This document shows positions 8,128-14,863 of a DNA stretch of 27,034 nucleotides, one piece after another (the stretch's first letter is position 1; every line of letters begins with the position of its first letter). Below the pieces are notes generated by a model, which was given only the letters and a program-made list of their open reading frames with translations, was not told where the DNA came from and searched no databases. The position numbers were made by a program, and so were the translations under genes. The stretch covers positions 1 to 27,034 of IMG/VR virus record IMGVR_UViG_3300012228_000014; one strand, written 5' to 3'. Source of the DNA: a virus.

Positions 8128-8255
8128 AGCTTGCCCCAGGTGCCCCAGAAGACAATGAGCGCCAAGATCAGCACCGCGGGCCATAGCGGCATCTTGTCGA
8201 ACGCGCTCGCCGCGATGATTGCCAGCACCACGATCAGAAGAATCGGTAACACCAT
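8124..8255 (-). CDS. Small two-helix membrane protein
   Basis: The protein has 43 residues. It is almost entirely two hydrophobic stretches (PILLIVVLAIIAASAF and PAVLILALIVFWGTW) separated by DKMPLW, so a helical hairpin in the inner membrane. AAGGGAGG lies about 7 bases before the ATG, and the ATG shares a base with the TAA of the preceding HTH frame (TAATG). It could be a holin-like or superinfection protein, but lysis-type genes cluster at the other end of the window. No function is assigned. Confidence 0.7.
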   Translation of the reverse strand: MVLPILLIVVLAIIAASAFDKMPLWPAVLILALIVFWGTWGKL

Positions 8256-8446
8256 TAGACCGCCTCCCTTTTCAGCTTCGAGCCGTCTTGCTCGCGAAAC
8301 AGCGTATCGACAAAGATTCGACGACTCCCGCCGACCGTGCGAAGCCACTCGACCTTCTTAGCTTACATCCAGTTGTAGATGGTGCGACGACTCACGCCCG
8401 CGATCTCGCACGCTTTTAGAATCGAGACGGTTTGTCGTTCGCCCAC
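8255..8446 (-). pseudogene. HTH (MerR/excisionase-type) DNA-binding gene interrupted by an in-frame TAA
   Basis: GTG at 8446 has AGGGGG upstream and opens 27 codons ending GVSRRTIYNWM, a classic helix-turn-helix recognition helix. Codon 28 is TAA (8365-8363). The same frame then continues AKKVEWLRTVGGSRRIFVDTLF, the normal wing and C-terminal part of this phage HTH family, and ends with a TAA that shares its last base with the next gene's ATG. All parts of a 63-codon gene are therefore present and only one codon is wrong. A CAA (Gln) at codon 28 would restore it. TAA is used as an ordinary stop elsewhere in this window, so recoding of TAA is unlikely. A nonsense mutation, readthrough or sequence error are the options. 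Confidence 0.75.
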
Positions 8447-8504
8447 CTTTACCCCCTGCAACGTGTGATCGTGAGATTGATCCAGCCGAAGACGCCCGCG
8501 GCGC

Positions 8505-8951
8505 CTACGATCCGGGTCGTATCAGGCGAAGCCCCGCTGGTGCAGTGCTCGGCGGAGCCAGCCGCGAAAAAGGGGCTCTATTGCTTTCAGGACCTCTGCC
8601 CGCCGCGTTGAATGCCTGCAGCCCGGCTTCGTAGGTTGACCCGAACGGCACGGCGAAGAGTGGGCCCGTCCCCGGATCGTTCCATTGACACACGCGCCCG
8701 GCGTTGTCGGGATCGTCCCATATCGCGCGCGAGGGATTCACCGGCAGGCCCGCGACCGGCGTCGGCGGAGCCAGGTTGCACGTAATCGCGCCGATCTGGA
8801 AATCAAAGAACGACAACGGCGTCGACGCGGGCGGAGTCATCGCCGGATAGATGTTCAAGCGATAGCCGTCGATTGCTTGCGCGAGCGCGTTCGACGGCGC
8901 GGCCAGGACGGCGAGAAGGATCAACGATCGAACGATGGTCTGTGTTTTCAT
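8505..8951 (-). CDS. Secreted protein with fibronectin-III-like C-terminal motif
   Basis: The protein has 148 residues. The N-terminus is a good signal peptide (MKTQTIVRSLILLAVLAA, cleavage after ALA near residue 23), so the product should leave the cytoplasm. The mature part has two Cys (TCNL and RVCQW) that could form one disulfide. The end has the YEAGLQAFNAAGRGPES pattern of the last strands of a fibronectin-III-like fold, then PPSTAPAGLRL. ATG at 8960 is an alternative start three codons upstream. No known enzyme motif is seen. It may act in the envelope or be displayed on the particle. Confidence 0.68.
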   Translation of the reverse strand: MKTQTIVRSLILLAVLAAPSNALAQAIDGYRLNIYPAMTPPASTPLSFFDFQIGAITCNLAPPTPVAGLPVNPSRAIWDDPDNAGRVCQWNDPGTGPLFAVPFGSTYEAGLQAFNAAGRGPESNRAPFSRLAPPSTAPAGLRLIRPGS

Positions 8952-8961
8952 GGCCTGCATT

Positions 8962-9351
8962 CTACCGGATGCGAAGGCCGGTCGGCGCAACGCTCGGCGG
9001 TTCGAGATCCATCGGCACGCGACGCCATAGCTCCGACGTATGCGGGTCGATCCCGATGTAGTGCTCTTGATTCGTGCCCCAGGTGCCCGGCGCCGGGAGC
9101 TTTCCCATTTCGGTTGTTGCGAAGTGATACTCGCCGAACGGCATCGACACGACGCGCTCGGCCACGTCGATCCGGCAATGCTCGCCGACCGTCTTCGGGT
9201 CCGGCCAGAAGACCGTCCGCGGGTTGACCAGGCGATCGACCAGCACGCCGACGACGAGCCCAGCCTGCCCGCATATCGGCGCGCGAACCTCCATCGGCGG
9301 AACGTAGCCGCCCCCACCCGTGAGGACGAACCAAAGCGCCACGTAATCCAT
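8962..9351 (-). CDS. Unknown protein sharing a C-terminal motif with its neighbour
   Basis: The protein has 129 residues. ATG at 9351 has GGAGGGG just upstream and forms a TAATG junction with the preceding stop. The first residues (MDYVALWFVLTGGGGYVPP) form a short weak signal-like segment. The end, EPPSVAPTGLRI, closely matches the APPSTAPAGLRL end of the next gene, so the pair probably shares a fold or came from one duplicated domain. Two Cys (PICGQ, EHCRI) may pair. Function is unknown. Confidence 0.6.
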   Translation of the reverse strand: MDYVALWFVLTGGGGYVPPMEVRAPICGQAGLVVGVLVDRLVNPRTVFWPDPKTVGEHCRIDVAERVVSMPFGEYHFATTEMGKLPAPGTWGTNQEHYIGIDPHTSELWRRVPMDLEPPSVAPTGLRIR

Positions 9352-9617
9352 TACCCCTCCAGAATCAGATCGTCCCAACATTCCACGCATAGCCCCACGT
9401 CGTCGGTCGTTCGACGCGCCACCGGCGCCTCGCCGCAATTCTCGCAACTGTCGTCGTCGGCCGTCTCGCACTCGCAATCGTCGATCGAGAACAGGAACCC
9501 GTGATGACAGTTGCAACAATGCACGTCGGCCGCGGTCCCGTGTTGACACACCACGTCGGCACCGGGCCCGGCTTGCGACCAGATCGGCACCCACGGCGCC
9601 CCGACGTTCTGGCTCAC
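9351..9617 (-). CDS. Cysteine-rich putative zinc-binding protein
   Basis: The protein has 88 residues with ten cysteines arranged as C, CCxC-HH, CEC, CENC and CVEC. The last two CxxC pairs, about 18 residues apart, look like a zinc ribbon; the first group with two His may bind a second metal. The C-terminus is acidic. The GTG start at 9617 overlaps the preceding TGA (GTGA). It probably acts as a small metal-stabilised binding module in the cytoplasm; the partner is unknown. Confidence 0.65.
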   Translation of the reverse strand: MSQNVGAPWVPIWSQAGPGADVVCQHGTAADVHCCNCHHGFLFSIDDCECETADDDSCENCGEAPVARRTTDDVGLCVECWDDLILEG

Positions 9618-9979
9618 CGATACACCCGACGCGCCTCGCGAAAGCCAGGCACTCGACGCCATACCTCGATCGGTTGGTCCGCGCTCTCGATCGCCAGGCG
9701 TCGCATTGTGACCGGAACACTCGTTTCGTAGATGCCAGGCGCCCCGGTCGGGATCAACTCGATCGGCATGATCGGAAGATCGATCTCGCGAATAGGCGCC
9801 ACTACGATCGACGACGCCGGTTTGCCGGAGTGACGCAATTCGCGCCATCGCGGCTGATCCACCTCTCGAACGACAATCGCAAATTGTCGCCGGTTAACGC
9901 ACGCCCGCGGCACTGACAGGAACCCGAGCCGAAGGCCCGGCGTGCAGCAACAATGCACCGGAAGAATAACCTCGTCCAT
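9614..9979 (-). CDS. Unknown small protein with N-terminal Cys cluster
   Basis: The protein has 121 residues. I chose ATG at 9979 because AGGAAGG sits 8 bases upstream; an ATG at 9997 has a poorer site. The start has HCCCTPGLRLGFLSVPRAC. The middle is strand-like with repeated Ile/Pro (IREIDLPIMPIELIPTG), and the end reads IEVWRRVPGF, echoing ELWRRVPMD in the neighbouring 8962-9351 protein. The family is not recognised. It belongs to the same island of small genes between the two terminase subunits. Confidence 0.55.
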   Translation of the reverse strand: MDEVILPVHCCCTPGLRLGFLSVPRACVNRRQFAIVVREVDQPRWRELRHSGKPASSIVVAPIREIDLPIMPIELIPTGAPGIYETSVPVTMRRLAIESADQPIEVWRRVPGFREARRVYR

Positions 9980-10009
9980 ACGCTGAGCCTTCCTCATTTT
10001 CCGGCCTGA

Positions 10010-10141
10010 TTACAGTAATTCACCGAACAGCCGCGCGACGATGATCAGCAGCATCACGCCGAGCACAATCGACGCGACCAGGCCGACGAAACCCGCGCCG
10101 ATCATCGCCCCGAACTTCAGACCCGCGATCACCGCTTCCAT
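10010..10141 (-). CDS. Small single-pass membrane protein
   Basis: The protein has 43 residues. Almost all of it is one long hydrophobic helix (FGAMIGAGFVGLVASIVLGV and onward to LLIIVARLF) with several Gly residues that would favour helix packing. A GGGGG stretch lies about 5 bases before the ATG, and the upstream gene stops 9 bases before the start. Such tiny phage membrane proteins include holin-like and exclusion factors, but nothing here decides between them. Confidence 0.65.
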   Translation of the reverse strand: MEAVIAGLKFGAMIGAGFVGLVASIVLGVMLLIIVARLFGELL

Positions 10142-10150
10142 TGAGCCCCC

Positions 10151-10465
10151 TCAGTTGTTGGCCTTCAGTTCCGCTTCCAGCTCGCGCCGATACTCTTGCA
10201 GCTCGCGGCCGATGCCTTGAAGGTGCGTCACGCATTCGCCTTCGCTGAGCCCGTGATCTTCGGCCGCTTCGCCGACCGCCATATTCTGATCGAACATATA
10301 GGCCGCTCCGGCGTAGAAGCACATTCGAGCGCGCGACACTTCGAGCGCGGGCGCGTCGGCCGGAATGACTCTCTTCGAGAACTCCGTCCAACACTGGCCG
10401 AGCGTCTTTAGCTCGTATTTTGTTTTGCCGCCGCCCTTCGCGCCGCCGCGCATCGATCGAAACAT
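10151..10465 (-). CDS. Unknown helical protein next to terminase small subunit
   Basis: The protein has 104 residues. ATG at 10465 is preferred because AAGGAG is 8 bases upstream, within the end of the previous gene; an in-frame GTG at 10474 is the alternative. After a Gly/Lys-rich N-terminus (GGAKGGGKTKYELK) the rest is helical, with ARMCFYAGAAYMFDQNM and a coiled-coil-like C-terminus of Glu/Leu/Arg repeats. The pattern resembles small phage proteins that follow packaging genes. Function is unknown. Confidence 0.62.
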   Translation of the reverse strand: MFRSMRGGAKGGGKTKYELKTLGQCWTEFSKRVIPADAPALEVSRARMCFYAGAAYMFDQNMAVGEAAEDHGLSEGECVTHLQGIGRELQEYRRELEAELKANN

Positions 10466-10470
10466 TGGCT

Positions 10471-10995
10471 TCACTCCTTCGGCCGAGACTTGTCGGCCAG
10501 GTATTTCACATGGTCGAACGCCAACGAGATATCGAGCTTCTTCTTTATGCGGCCGTGGCTCTCCGCGATCAGCTCCGCGGCCCGCATCTTGTCGTAAAAC
10601 ACGATCGACCCGTCCGCTTTGATGCCCTTCACCACGAGCGCCACGTCCTCGGGCCAGTCCTTCATCGGCAAGGGCAGGCCCGTTGTTTTGTCGAGCATCA
10701 GCCGGGGATCGATCCTCAAGACTCGCGAGATCACGGCCATTGCTTCTTCGGCCGTCGCCTCCGCGACCGCGAGGATCTTCTCCCCCCGCTCCTGAATGAA
10801 CGCCTTTACCTTTGCGGAGCTTAGCAAGCGGGACGCGCAGGCATCCGTGACCGAATCCTTACGCTTGCCCGGCATGGCCTCGTTGTAAGCCGCTCGCGCA
10901 TTGTTGCCGTTCCCCAGGTAGATCAAGGCAAAGAGCTTATGGTTCGGCCGCAATGGGCCCCGCCCTTCGCCTGATCGGTTCTTCTTCTTTGCCAT
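10471..10995 (-). CDS. terS: Terminase small subunit
   Basis: This 174-residue protein recognises phage DNA and regulates the large subunit. The pattern HKLFALIYLGNGNNARAAYNEA followed by ACASRLLSSAKVKAFIQERGEKIL is the Terminase_2 type: a helix-turn-helix, a spacer and a helical region. The middle has AMAVISRVLRIDPRLMLD and WPEDVALVVKGIKADGSIVFYDKM, the common C-terminal part of this family, followed by a helix ending AAELIAESHG. ATG at 10995 has no clear ribosome site, so translation may be coupled to the gene ending 10 bases earlier. The large subunit lies about 2.5 kb downstream, an unusual separation. Confidence 0.88.
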   Translation of the reverse strand: MAKKKNRSGEGRGPLRPNHKLFALIYLGNGNNARAAYNEAMPGKRKDSVTDACASRLLSSAKVKAFIQERGEKILAVAEATAEEAMAVISRVLRIDPRLMLDKTTGLPLPMKDWPEDVALVVKGIKADGSIVFYDKMRAAELIAESHGRIKKKLDISLAFDHVKYLADKSRPKE

Positions 10996-11005
10996 CGGGC
11001 GAACG

Positions 11006-11296
11006 TCAATCCCGCGGGTCGGCCGGAACCCGATGGTTCGGCGCCATCAGGTCGGCGACGTTCTTCGCGTGCTCGCTCGGGCCCTGAGCCTCCTCGAATT
11101 TGCGCTTCAGCTCCGCCATATGGTCGGCGAACCGGATCGCGTCCGCGGCCATTCCCTCGACGATGCCCGCCACGCTCTCCACGGCGTCGGCTATGACGTT
11201 GTATTTTCCGTCGCCCGCCTCGTTGGCGAGCCCGTTCATTCGCGCCCTGATCGCCTGCAACGCCGCGACGTGCCCTTCCAGAATCTCGCGTTCCAT
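11006..11296 (-). CDS. Unknown helical protein upstream of terS
   Basis: The protein has 96 residues. ATG at 11296 has GAGGAGG 6 bases upstream. The whole protein is predicted alpha-helical with long heptad-like stretches (ILEGHVAALQAIRARM, ADAVESVAGIVEGMAADAI, HMAELKRKFEEA) and a disordered Pro/Asp tail. It could form a coiled coil or bind another subunit. It lies between a zinc-finger protein and the terminase small subunit. Confidence 0.65.
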   Translation of the reverse strand: MEREILEGHVAALQAIRARMNGLANEAGDGKYNVIADAVESVAGIVEGMAADAIRFADHMAELKRKFEEAQGPSEHAKNVADLMAPNHRVPADPRD

Positions 11297-11307
11297 GTCT
11301 GCCTCCT

Positions 11308-11520
11308 CTAAACGGTCAATGCCTTTGACGCCGTTCCTAATGATTCTAGGGTTTTTAGTTCCCTCTCTACGAAACGCTGCTGCGCCAGTAGCCAGGCTTT
11401 CCAGCACTTTCGGCATTTTCGATGACGGTGAAGCTCTCCGTCGCCGCAAATGATGCACTGCTTCGCCGCGGCCCTTTCGCGTTGCCACCGGAGCTGTTTA
11501 CTCACTTTGCGGCCGGTCAT
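11308..11520 (-). CDS. Small zinc-finger protein
   Basis: The protein has 70 residues. Cysteines CIIC (22-25) and CRKC (36-39) with an intervening HRHRK segment form a single zinc ribbon, flanked by a strongly basic N-terminal helix (KVSKQLRWQRERAAAK). DNA or RNA binding is likely from charge. ATG at 11520 overlaps the previous TGA (ATGA) and has AGGAAG 2 bases before it. It could be a phage transcription or packaging accessory factor; the family is not recognised. Confidence 0.65.
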   Translation of the reverse strand: MTGRKVSKQLRWQRERAAAKQCIICGDGELHRHRKCRKCWKAWLLAQQRFVERELKTLESLGTASKALTV

Positions 11521-11741
11521 AGCTTCCTGTGCCTGCTCACTGGCTGAAGTAACCGGCGATCGCTCATTGACTTGATATCGCCGAGCATGATCCGCCGCTC
11601 GTTGCCGTCGCCGTCCTCGAAGATTAGGACTTTGCCCGCTGTCTTCTCTTTGAATTTCAATTCGACGACCTCGCCGGACTTCAAGCGCACACGGCACCAC
11701 CGGCCGCGAGCCGTCGCACTGTGCGGAGCCCCGCGCGCCAT
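11517..11741 (-). CDS. Unknown small protein, strand-rich
   Basis: The protein has 74 residues. It starts at ATG 11741 in a TAATG junction with the methyltransferase stop. The core RVRLKSGEVVELKFKEKTAGKVLIFEDGDGNERRIM looks like a five-strand barrel with charged loops. The C-terminus is basic. It is translationally coupled to the methyltransferase, so it may be an accessory to it, but this is position-based only. Confidence 0.6.
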   Translation of the reverse strand: MARGAPHSATARGRWCRVRLKSGEVVELKFKEKTAGKVLIFEDGDGNERRIMLGDIKSMSDRRLLQPVSRHRKL

Positions 11742-12478
11742 TAGAACCCGAACCCCGTTGCGATCGGTTCGCTGAGGAGCTTCGCCGCAAGCTCGCAACT
11801 CTTTTCGTCTGTGTCCATGCCGATCCCTCGACGGCCTGTCGCCCGCGCGATTCGCAACGTCGTTCCCGAGCCCAGGAACGGATCGACGACGAGCCCACCG
11901 ATCGGCGCGAACGGGACGAGCCACCGAAGCACCGGCTCGGGCTTCTCGGCAATGTGATCCTTCTCGCCGACCGGCGCGCACTTGATCACGTTCTGCGGAC
12001 TGTGATCGTTCTCGCGCGACCACGATCCGTTCGTCGCCCAGACGACATACTCGGCCGATTGCGAGAGCCCGCCGCGTTGCATCCTGATCCCCGGCTTCCA
12101 CCACGTTCCGATCCCGCGCCATACCCACCCGCCCGATTGAATCGCGTCGGTCATGGTCGGGAGCTGTCGCCAGTCCGTGAAGATAACGGCGTGCGCTTCC
12201 GGCTTCGCACGCGCGACCGCGAACGCGAGCCACAGACTCGACCAGGCGAAGAACGCCCGCTGGTCCCGGTTGTCGCCGGAGAATTCAGGCCGGACGGTTT
12301 GCGTCGAGCTGTTTACATACTTCTCGATCGTCGAGCGCATGCGATCGGATCGATACTGCCCGCCGCTCGAATAGGGCGGGTCCGTGATCAAGGCGTCGAA
12401 CGGCTCGACCTCCGGCAACAATTCGAGCGCGTCGCCGTGGTAGATCGTGATCCCGTCGCCCTCGAAGTAGGGCTTCAA
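11741..12478 (-). CDS. DNA methyltransferase, DPPY (beta-class, N6-A or N4-C)
   Basis: The protein has 245 residues. The catalytic motif DPPY is at 33-36 and the AdoMet-binding motif DPFLGSGTT near 199, with the target-recognition region between them, the beta-class order. AEKPEP precedes motif I, as is usual. The start is TTG at 12478 overlapping the preceding TGA; it gives the usual opening KPYFEGDGITIYHGDALELLP for phage enzymes of this type, whereas the longer frame adds shadow sequence. It would methylate adenine N6 or cytosine N4, probably to evade host restriction. No cognate restriction gene is seen. Confidence 0.9.
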   Translation of the reverse strand: MKPYFEGDGITIYHGDALELLPEVEPFDALITDPPYSSGGQYRSDRMRSTIEKYVNSSTQTVRPEFSGDNRDQRAFFAWSSLWLAFAVARAKPEAHAVIFTDWRQLPTMTDAIQSGGWVWRGIGTWWKPGIRMQRGGLSQSAEYVVWATNGSWSRENDHSPQNVIKCAPVGEKDHIAEKPEPVLRWLVPFAPIGGLVVDPFLGSGTTLRIARATGRRGIGMDTDEKSCELAAKLLSEPIATGFGF

Positions 12479-12759
12479 GTCTTCGCCTTCGCGCGCTCGA
12501 CCGCGGCGAGCACGATTCGGAAGAGTTTCTGGTATGTGCCGAAGCTGCGCCAATTCGCGTTATGGCCTTCGATCTGCATGATCAATGACGGCGAGAGCGT
12601 GGCTGTCAGCTCAGGGCGGCGCGTAGCCTGAAGAACCTTCCGAAGCACGATCAACGCGCCGCCCGCCTTCTTCGCGGTGTGCTCGCGACTCAGTTCGACC
12701 CACTCCTCGGCCGTGAATTGCACCGTCACGAATTCGAGATCAGAACGGGACGTCATCAT
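12475..12759 (-). CDS. Unknown small helical protein between two methyltransferases
   Basis: The protein has 94 residues. Tandem ATGs at 12759 and 12756 follow an AGGTG ribosome site, overlapping the end of the MT-A70 gene by about 20 bases. The protein has VQFTAEEWVELSREHTAKK, then KVLQATRRPELTATLSPSLIMQIEG, suggesting four or five helices. It ends with a TTGA overlap into the next methyltransferase, so the three genes are translated together. The family is not recognised. Confidence 0.6.
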   Translation of the reverse strand: MMTSRSDLEFVTVQFTAEEWVELSREHTAKKAGGALIVLRKVLQATRRPELTATLSPSLIMQIEGHNANWRSFGTYQKLFRIVLAAVERAKAKT

Positions 12760-13816
12760 CGGGCACCTCGATCGGCGGTTTGAATTCTTCGCGGGTCCAG
12801 AGCTTCGCGTCGTTGCCGAACACGTCCCACCCCTCGACGCGCTCGCGGCCGAATAGTTCGAGGTAGGGCCCGCGGGTCCAATGCGCCTCAATCCACTTCC
12901 GCGCGCTCGCGGGCTTCTCGCTGTGCTTTTGCGATCGCCGTTCGATGAATACGCTTTTTTCTTCCGGCGTCGCCACGTCCGGCAGGCACGATCCGCGCGT
13001 CGCAATGATCAAATGTTCGTGAACGATATGGGTCCCGTAATGCCCGTGCATCCCGAGCACCTTGTCCCATACCCGGCCGGTCTTCGGCGTGAAGCCCCAG
13101 GCTTCGATCACTTCGCGCGGGCCGGGGTTCTCGTAGAGCATCGGCGCCGTTACCCACATGAAGAGGATCGCGTTCGGCATCGTATGAGCTTGCACCGGGA
13201 GCCGACACAGCTCCTCGATCGTCATGCTCGGATAGTGGCGCGCGGCCTTGCCCAGCGAGCCGTCCTTCGTCGCGCCGCTGTCGCTGTATTTCCACGGCGG
13301 ATCGGCGTAGATGATCCGATACATGCCCTGCAGCTTCGCTTGGCCGTCAATGACTTTAACCCGCTCGGCCGCTTGAATTTCTTTCTTTAGGTCCTGTTCG
13401 CTCCACCCCTGATCGCGCGATCGTTCGAGCCAGGTCTTTTGATCTGCGGGCTCCATCGACGCGACGATCGCGTGCTTCGAGAATCCGACGCCCTCGATCC
13501 GTTCGTCGGCCGGGAGCATGTTCTTCCCGAGGTATTTGTATTGCTTCACGCTGCGCTCTGACAGAACGTCGGCGTCGATCAAGTGATCGATCTTGTCCTC
13601 CCAATCGGCGCGCGTGTAGGCGTAGGCGATCAGGTCCACGATCCAGAACCCCGAGCATTTGTGAACGCGCGTCACATAGTCGAAGGTCCCCTGAAATTGG
13701 GGCAACGACGGCCGGACGCCCGCGGGCACAATAACGCCCGTGCTCGTCATCTGGAACCCGTTCAGCTCGAACGTTTCGAGCTTGGCTCTCTTCGCGATCT
13801 CTGTCTTCTTTGCCAA
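12740..13816 (-). CDS. MT-A70-family adenine methyltransferase with ParB/HTH-like N-terminal domain
   Basis: The protein has 358 residues. The C-terminal half is an MT-A70 enzyme: IIYADPPW with the catalytic DPPW at 172-175, then YPSMTIEELCRLPV, FMWVTAPML and RRSQKHSEKPA, ending in YLELFGRE near residue 325. It methylates adenine N6. The N-terminal half (about 70-150) has SERSVKQYKYLGKNMLP and a WLERSRDQGWSEQDLKKEI segment like the ParB/Spo0J-type HTH, a likely DNA-targeting part. The start is TTG at 13816 with GAGGG about 6 bases upstream. A strong hairpin precedes the gene, so it may start a separate transcript. Confidence 0.9.
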   Translation of the reverse strand: MAKKTEIAKRAKLETFELNGFQMTSTGVIVPAGVRPSLPQFQGTFDYVTRVHKCSGFWIVDLIAYAYTRADWEDKIDHLIDADVLSERSVKQYKYLGKNMLPADERIEGVGFSKHAIVASMEPADQKTWLERSRDQGWSEQDLKKEIQAAERVKVIDGQAKLQGMYRIIYADPPWKYSDSGATKDGSLGKAARHYPSMTIEELCRLPVQAHTMPNAILFMWVTAPMLYENPGPREVIEAWGFTPKTGRVWDKVLGMHGHYGTHIVHEHLIIATRGSCLPDVATPEEKSVFIERRSQKHSEKPASARKWIEAHWTRGPYLELFGRERVEGWDVFGNDAKLWTREEFKPPIEVPDDDVPF

Positions 13817-13835
13817 TGCGCGCCCTCAGAAACGA

Positions 13836-13867
13836 CGAACGGGCCCGAGGGGAGCCGGGCCCGTTCG
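13836..13867 (-). terminator. Perfect 12-bp hairpin after the Lys-rich protein gene
   Basis: Arms 13836-13847 and 13856-13867 are perfectly complementary (CGAACGGGCCCG) with an 8-base loop. Read on the coding strand the stem starts 7 bases after the TAA of the upstream gene and is followed by TCGTTTCT, a weak U-tract. It is a plausible partial intrinsic terminator or an mRNA 3'-end protector, 20 bases before the methyltransferase start. The hairpin is certain; its effect is inferred. Confidence 0.65.
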
Positions 13868-13874
13868 ATCTGGT

Positions 13875-14372
13875 TTACTCGTCGCCGTCGCCTTCAGTCA
13901 GAGCCTCGCCGATCTTGCCGGGGTCCTGCCCTTCGCCGGTTTCCGGCTTGCCCGCGTCGCCCTTCGGCGGATCGACCTGCCCGCCGTCCGCTGAGCCGTC
14001 GCGGTCACGTCGAACGACCAACTTCTCGTCGCCAGGCTCGATCGACAACGAGACGCCCGCGTTCTTGTAGTGCTTGACGCCGTGAACGCGCATCGCCTTG
14101 AGCGCGCCCGTCTCGATCGTCTTGCCCTCACCCTTGAGCTGATTCACGTCGTCGCGATTGTCGCCGATGTTCCGGCAGTAACGATCGAGATCCGTGTATC
14201 GAACGCCGGGCATCAGGTCGATCTGCTCCTCCGACTTACGGCGTGGCTTCGCGCTCGCCGTCTTCGCCGCGCGTTTCCAGGCCCGCGCCCCGTCGAACGC
14301 CGCGGACTTCTTCGCGGCCTTCTTCTTCGCCGTCTTCTTCGCCGCTTTCTTTGCGGCCTTGCGTTTCACCAT
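13875..14372 (-). CDS. Lys/Ala-rich protein with histone-tail-like N-terminus
   Basis: The protein has 165 residues. Residues 1-25 repeat AAKK/TAKK, like histone H1 tails and bacterial HU/AlgP-type extensions. Residues about 48-120 form a compact region (IDLMPGVRYTDLDRYCRNIGDN...GVKHYKNAGVSLSIEPGD), and the last 45 residues are acidic and disordered. A DNA-binding or DNA-condensing role is suggested by charge. ATG at 14372 has AAGGAG 6 bases upstream; the GTG at 14387 is less likely. It lies directly downstream of the resolvase gene and upstream of a strong hairpin. Confidence 0.68.
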   Translation of the reverse strand: MVKRKAAKKAAKKTAKKKAAKKSAAFDGARAWKRAAKTASAKPRRKSEEQIDLMPGVRYTDLDRYCRNIGDNRDDVNQLKGEGKTIETGALKAMRVHGVKHYKNAGVSLSIEPGDEKLVVRRDRDGSADGGQVDPPKGDAGKPETGEGQDPGKIGEALTEGDGDE

Positions 14373-14383
14373 TAGACGCTCCT

Positions 14384-14863
14384 TCACTGTGACCTCCGTT
14401 TACGACCGACCTCCGACAACAAACCTCGACGCGAGCGCCGACAATACTCCGCGATCAACAGAGCATCGGCGATCGCATGCGTGACCGTGAGCGCGGGGAA
14501 TAGCTGCTGCGCCCGCCGCTTTGTGATGTTCTTTTTTTCCGTATCGGTTGCGCCAGTCGCGTAGGCAATGCCGAGCGCGGCCTGCCACCGTCGAGGGATC
14601 ACCGCGTCGAAGGGGATTCGCGCCGCGGTGAGCGCGGTCCTCAGCGTGCCGACGTTCTGACCGAATGCAAAGCCGCCGCCCTGCCCAGGGACCGACCATA
14701 CATGCTCGATCACCGCGAAGGTTCCGCCCGACCAGAACCATTTCGCCAACAGGTCGATCGCGTCGCGCTCCGTCTTCGGCATCCGTTCCGTGAGCGCGTC
14801 GCCATTGTCGTTGATTAGGGCAAGGCCACCGCTCAGGCCCGGATCGATGCCGATATACCTCAT
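14384..14863 (-). CDS. RuvC-like Holliday junction resolvase
   Basis: This 159-residue protein has the RNase-H-fold motifs of RuvC: IGIDPGLSGG with D7, VIEHV with E53, and THAIADALLIAEY with H129 and D133. It would cut four-way or branched DNA during replication and recombination and resolve concatemers before packaging. It follows DnaB by 43 bases with a good promoter in the gap. GGAG lies 12 bases before the ATG, so the ribosome site is loose. It lacks the extra basic C-terminal part of cellular RuvC, as is common in phage versions. Confidence 0.9.
   Translation of the reverse strand: MRYIGIDPGLSGGLALINDNGDALTERMPKTERDAIDLLAKWFWSGGTFAVIEHVWSVPGQGGGFAFGQNVGTLRTALTAARIPFDAVIPRRWQAALGIAYATGATDTEKKNITKRRAQQLFPALTVTHAIADALLIAEYCRRSRRGLLSEVGRKRRSQ

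Noticed and set aside
8124-8348. Longer start for the two-helix membrane protein
   Set aside because: It would overlap the HTH frame out of register, while ATG 8255 has a strong ribosome site and TAATG junction.
8255-8446. Alternative genetic code with TAA as an amino acid
   Set aside because: Many other genes in the window end in TAA at clean TAATG junctions, so TAA works as a stop.
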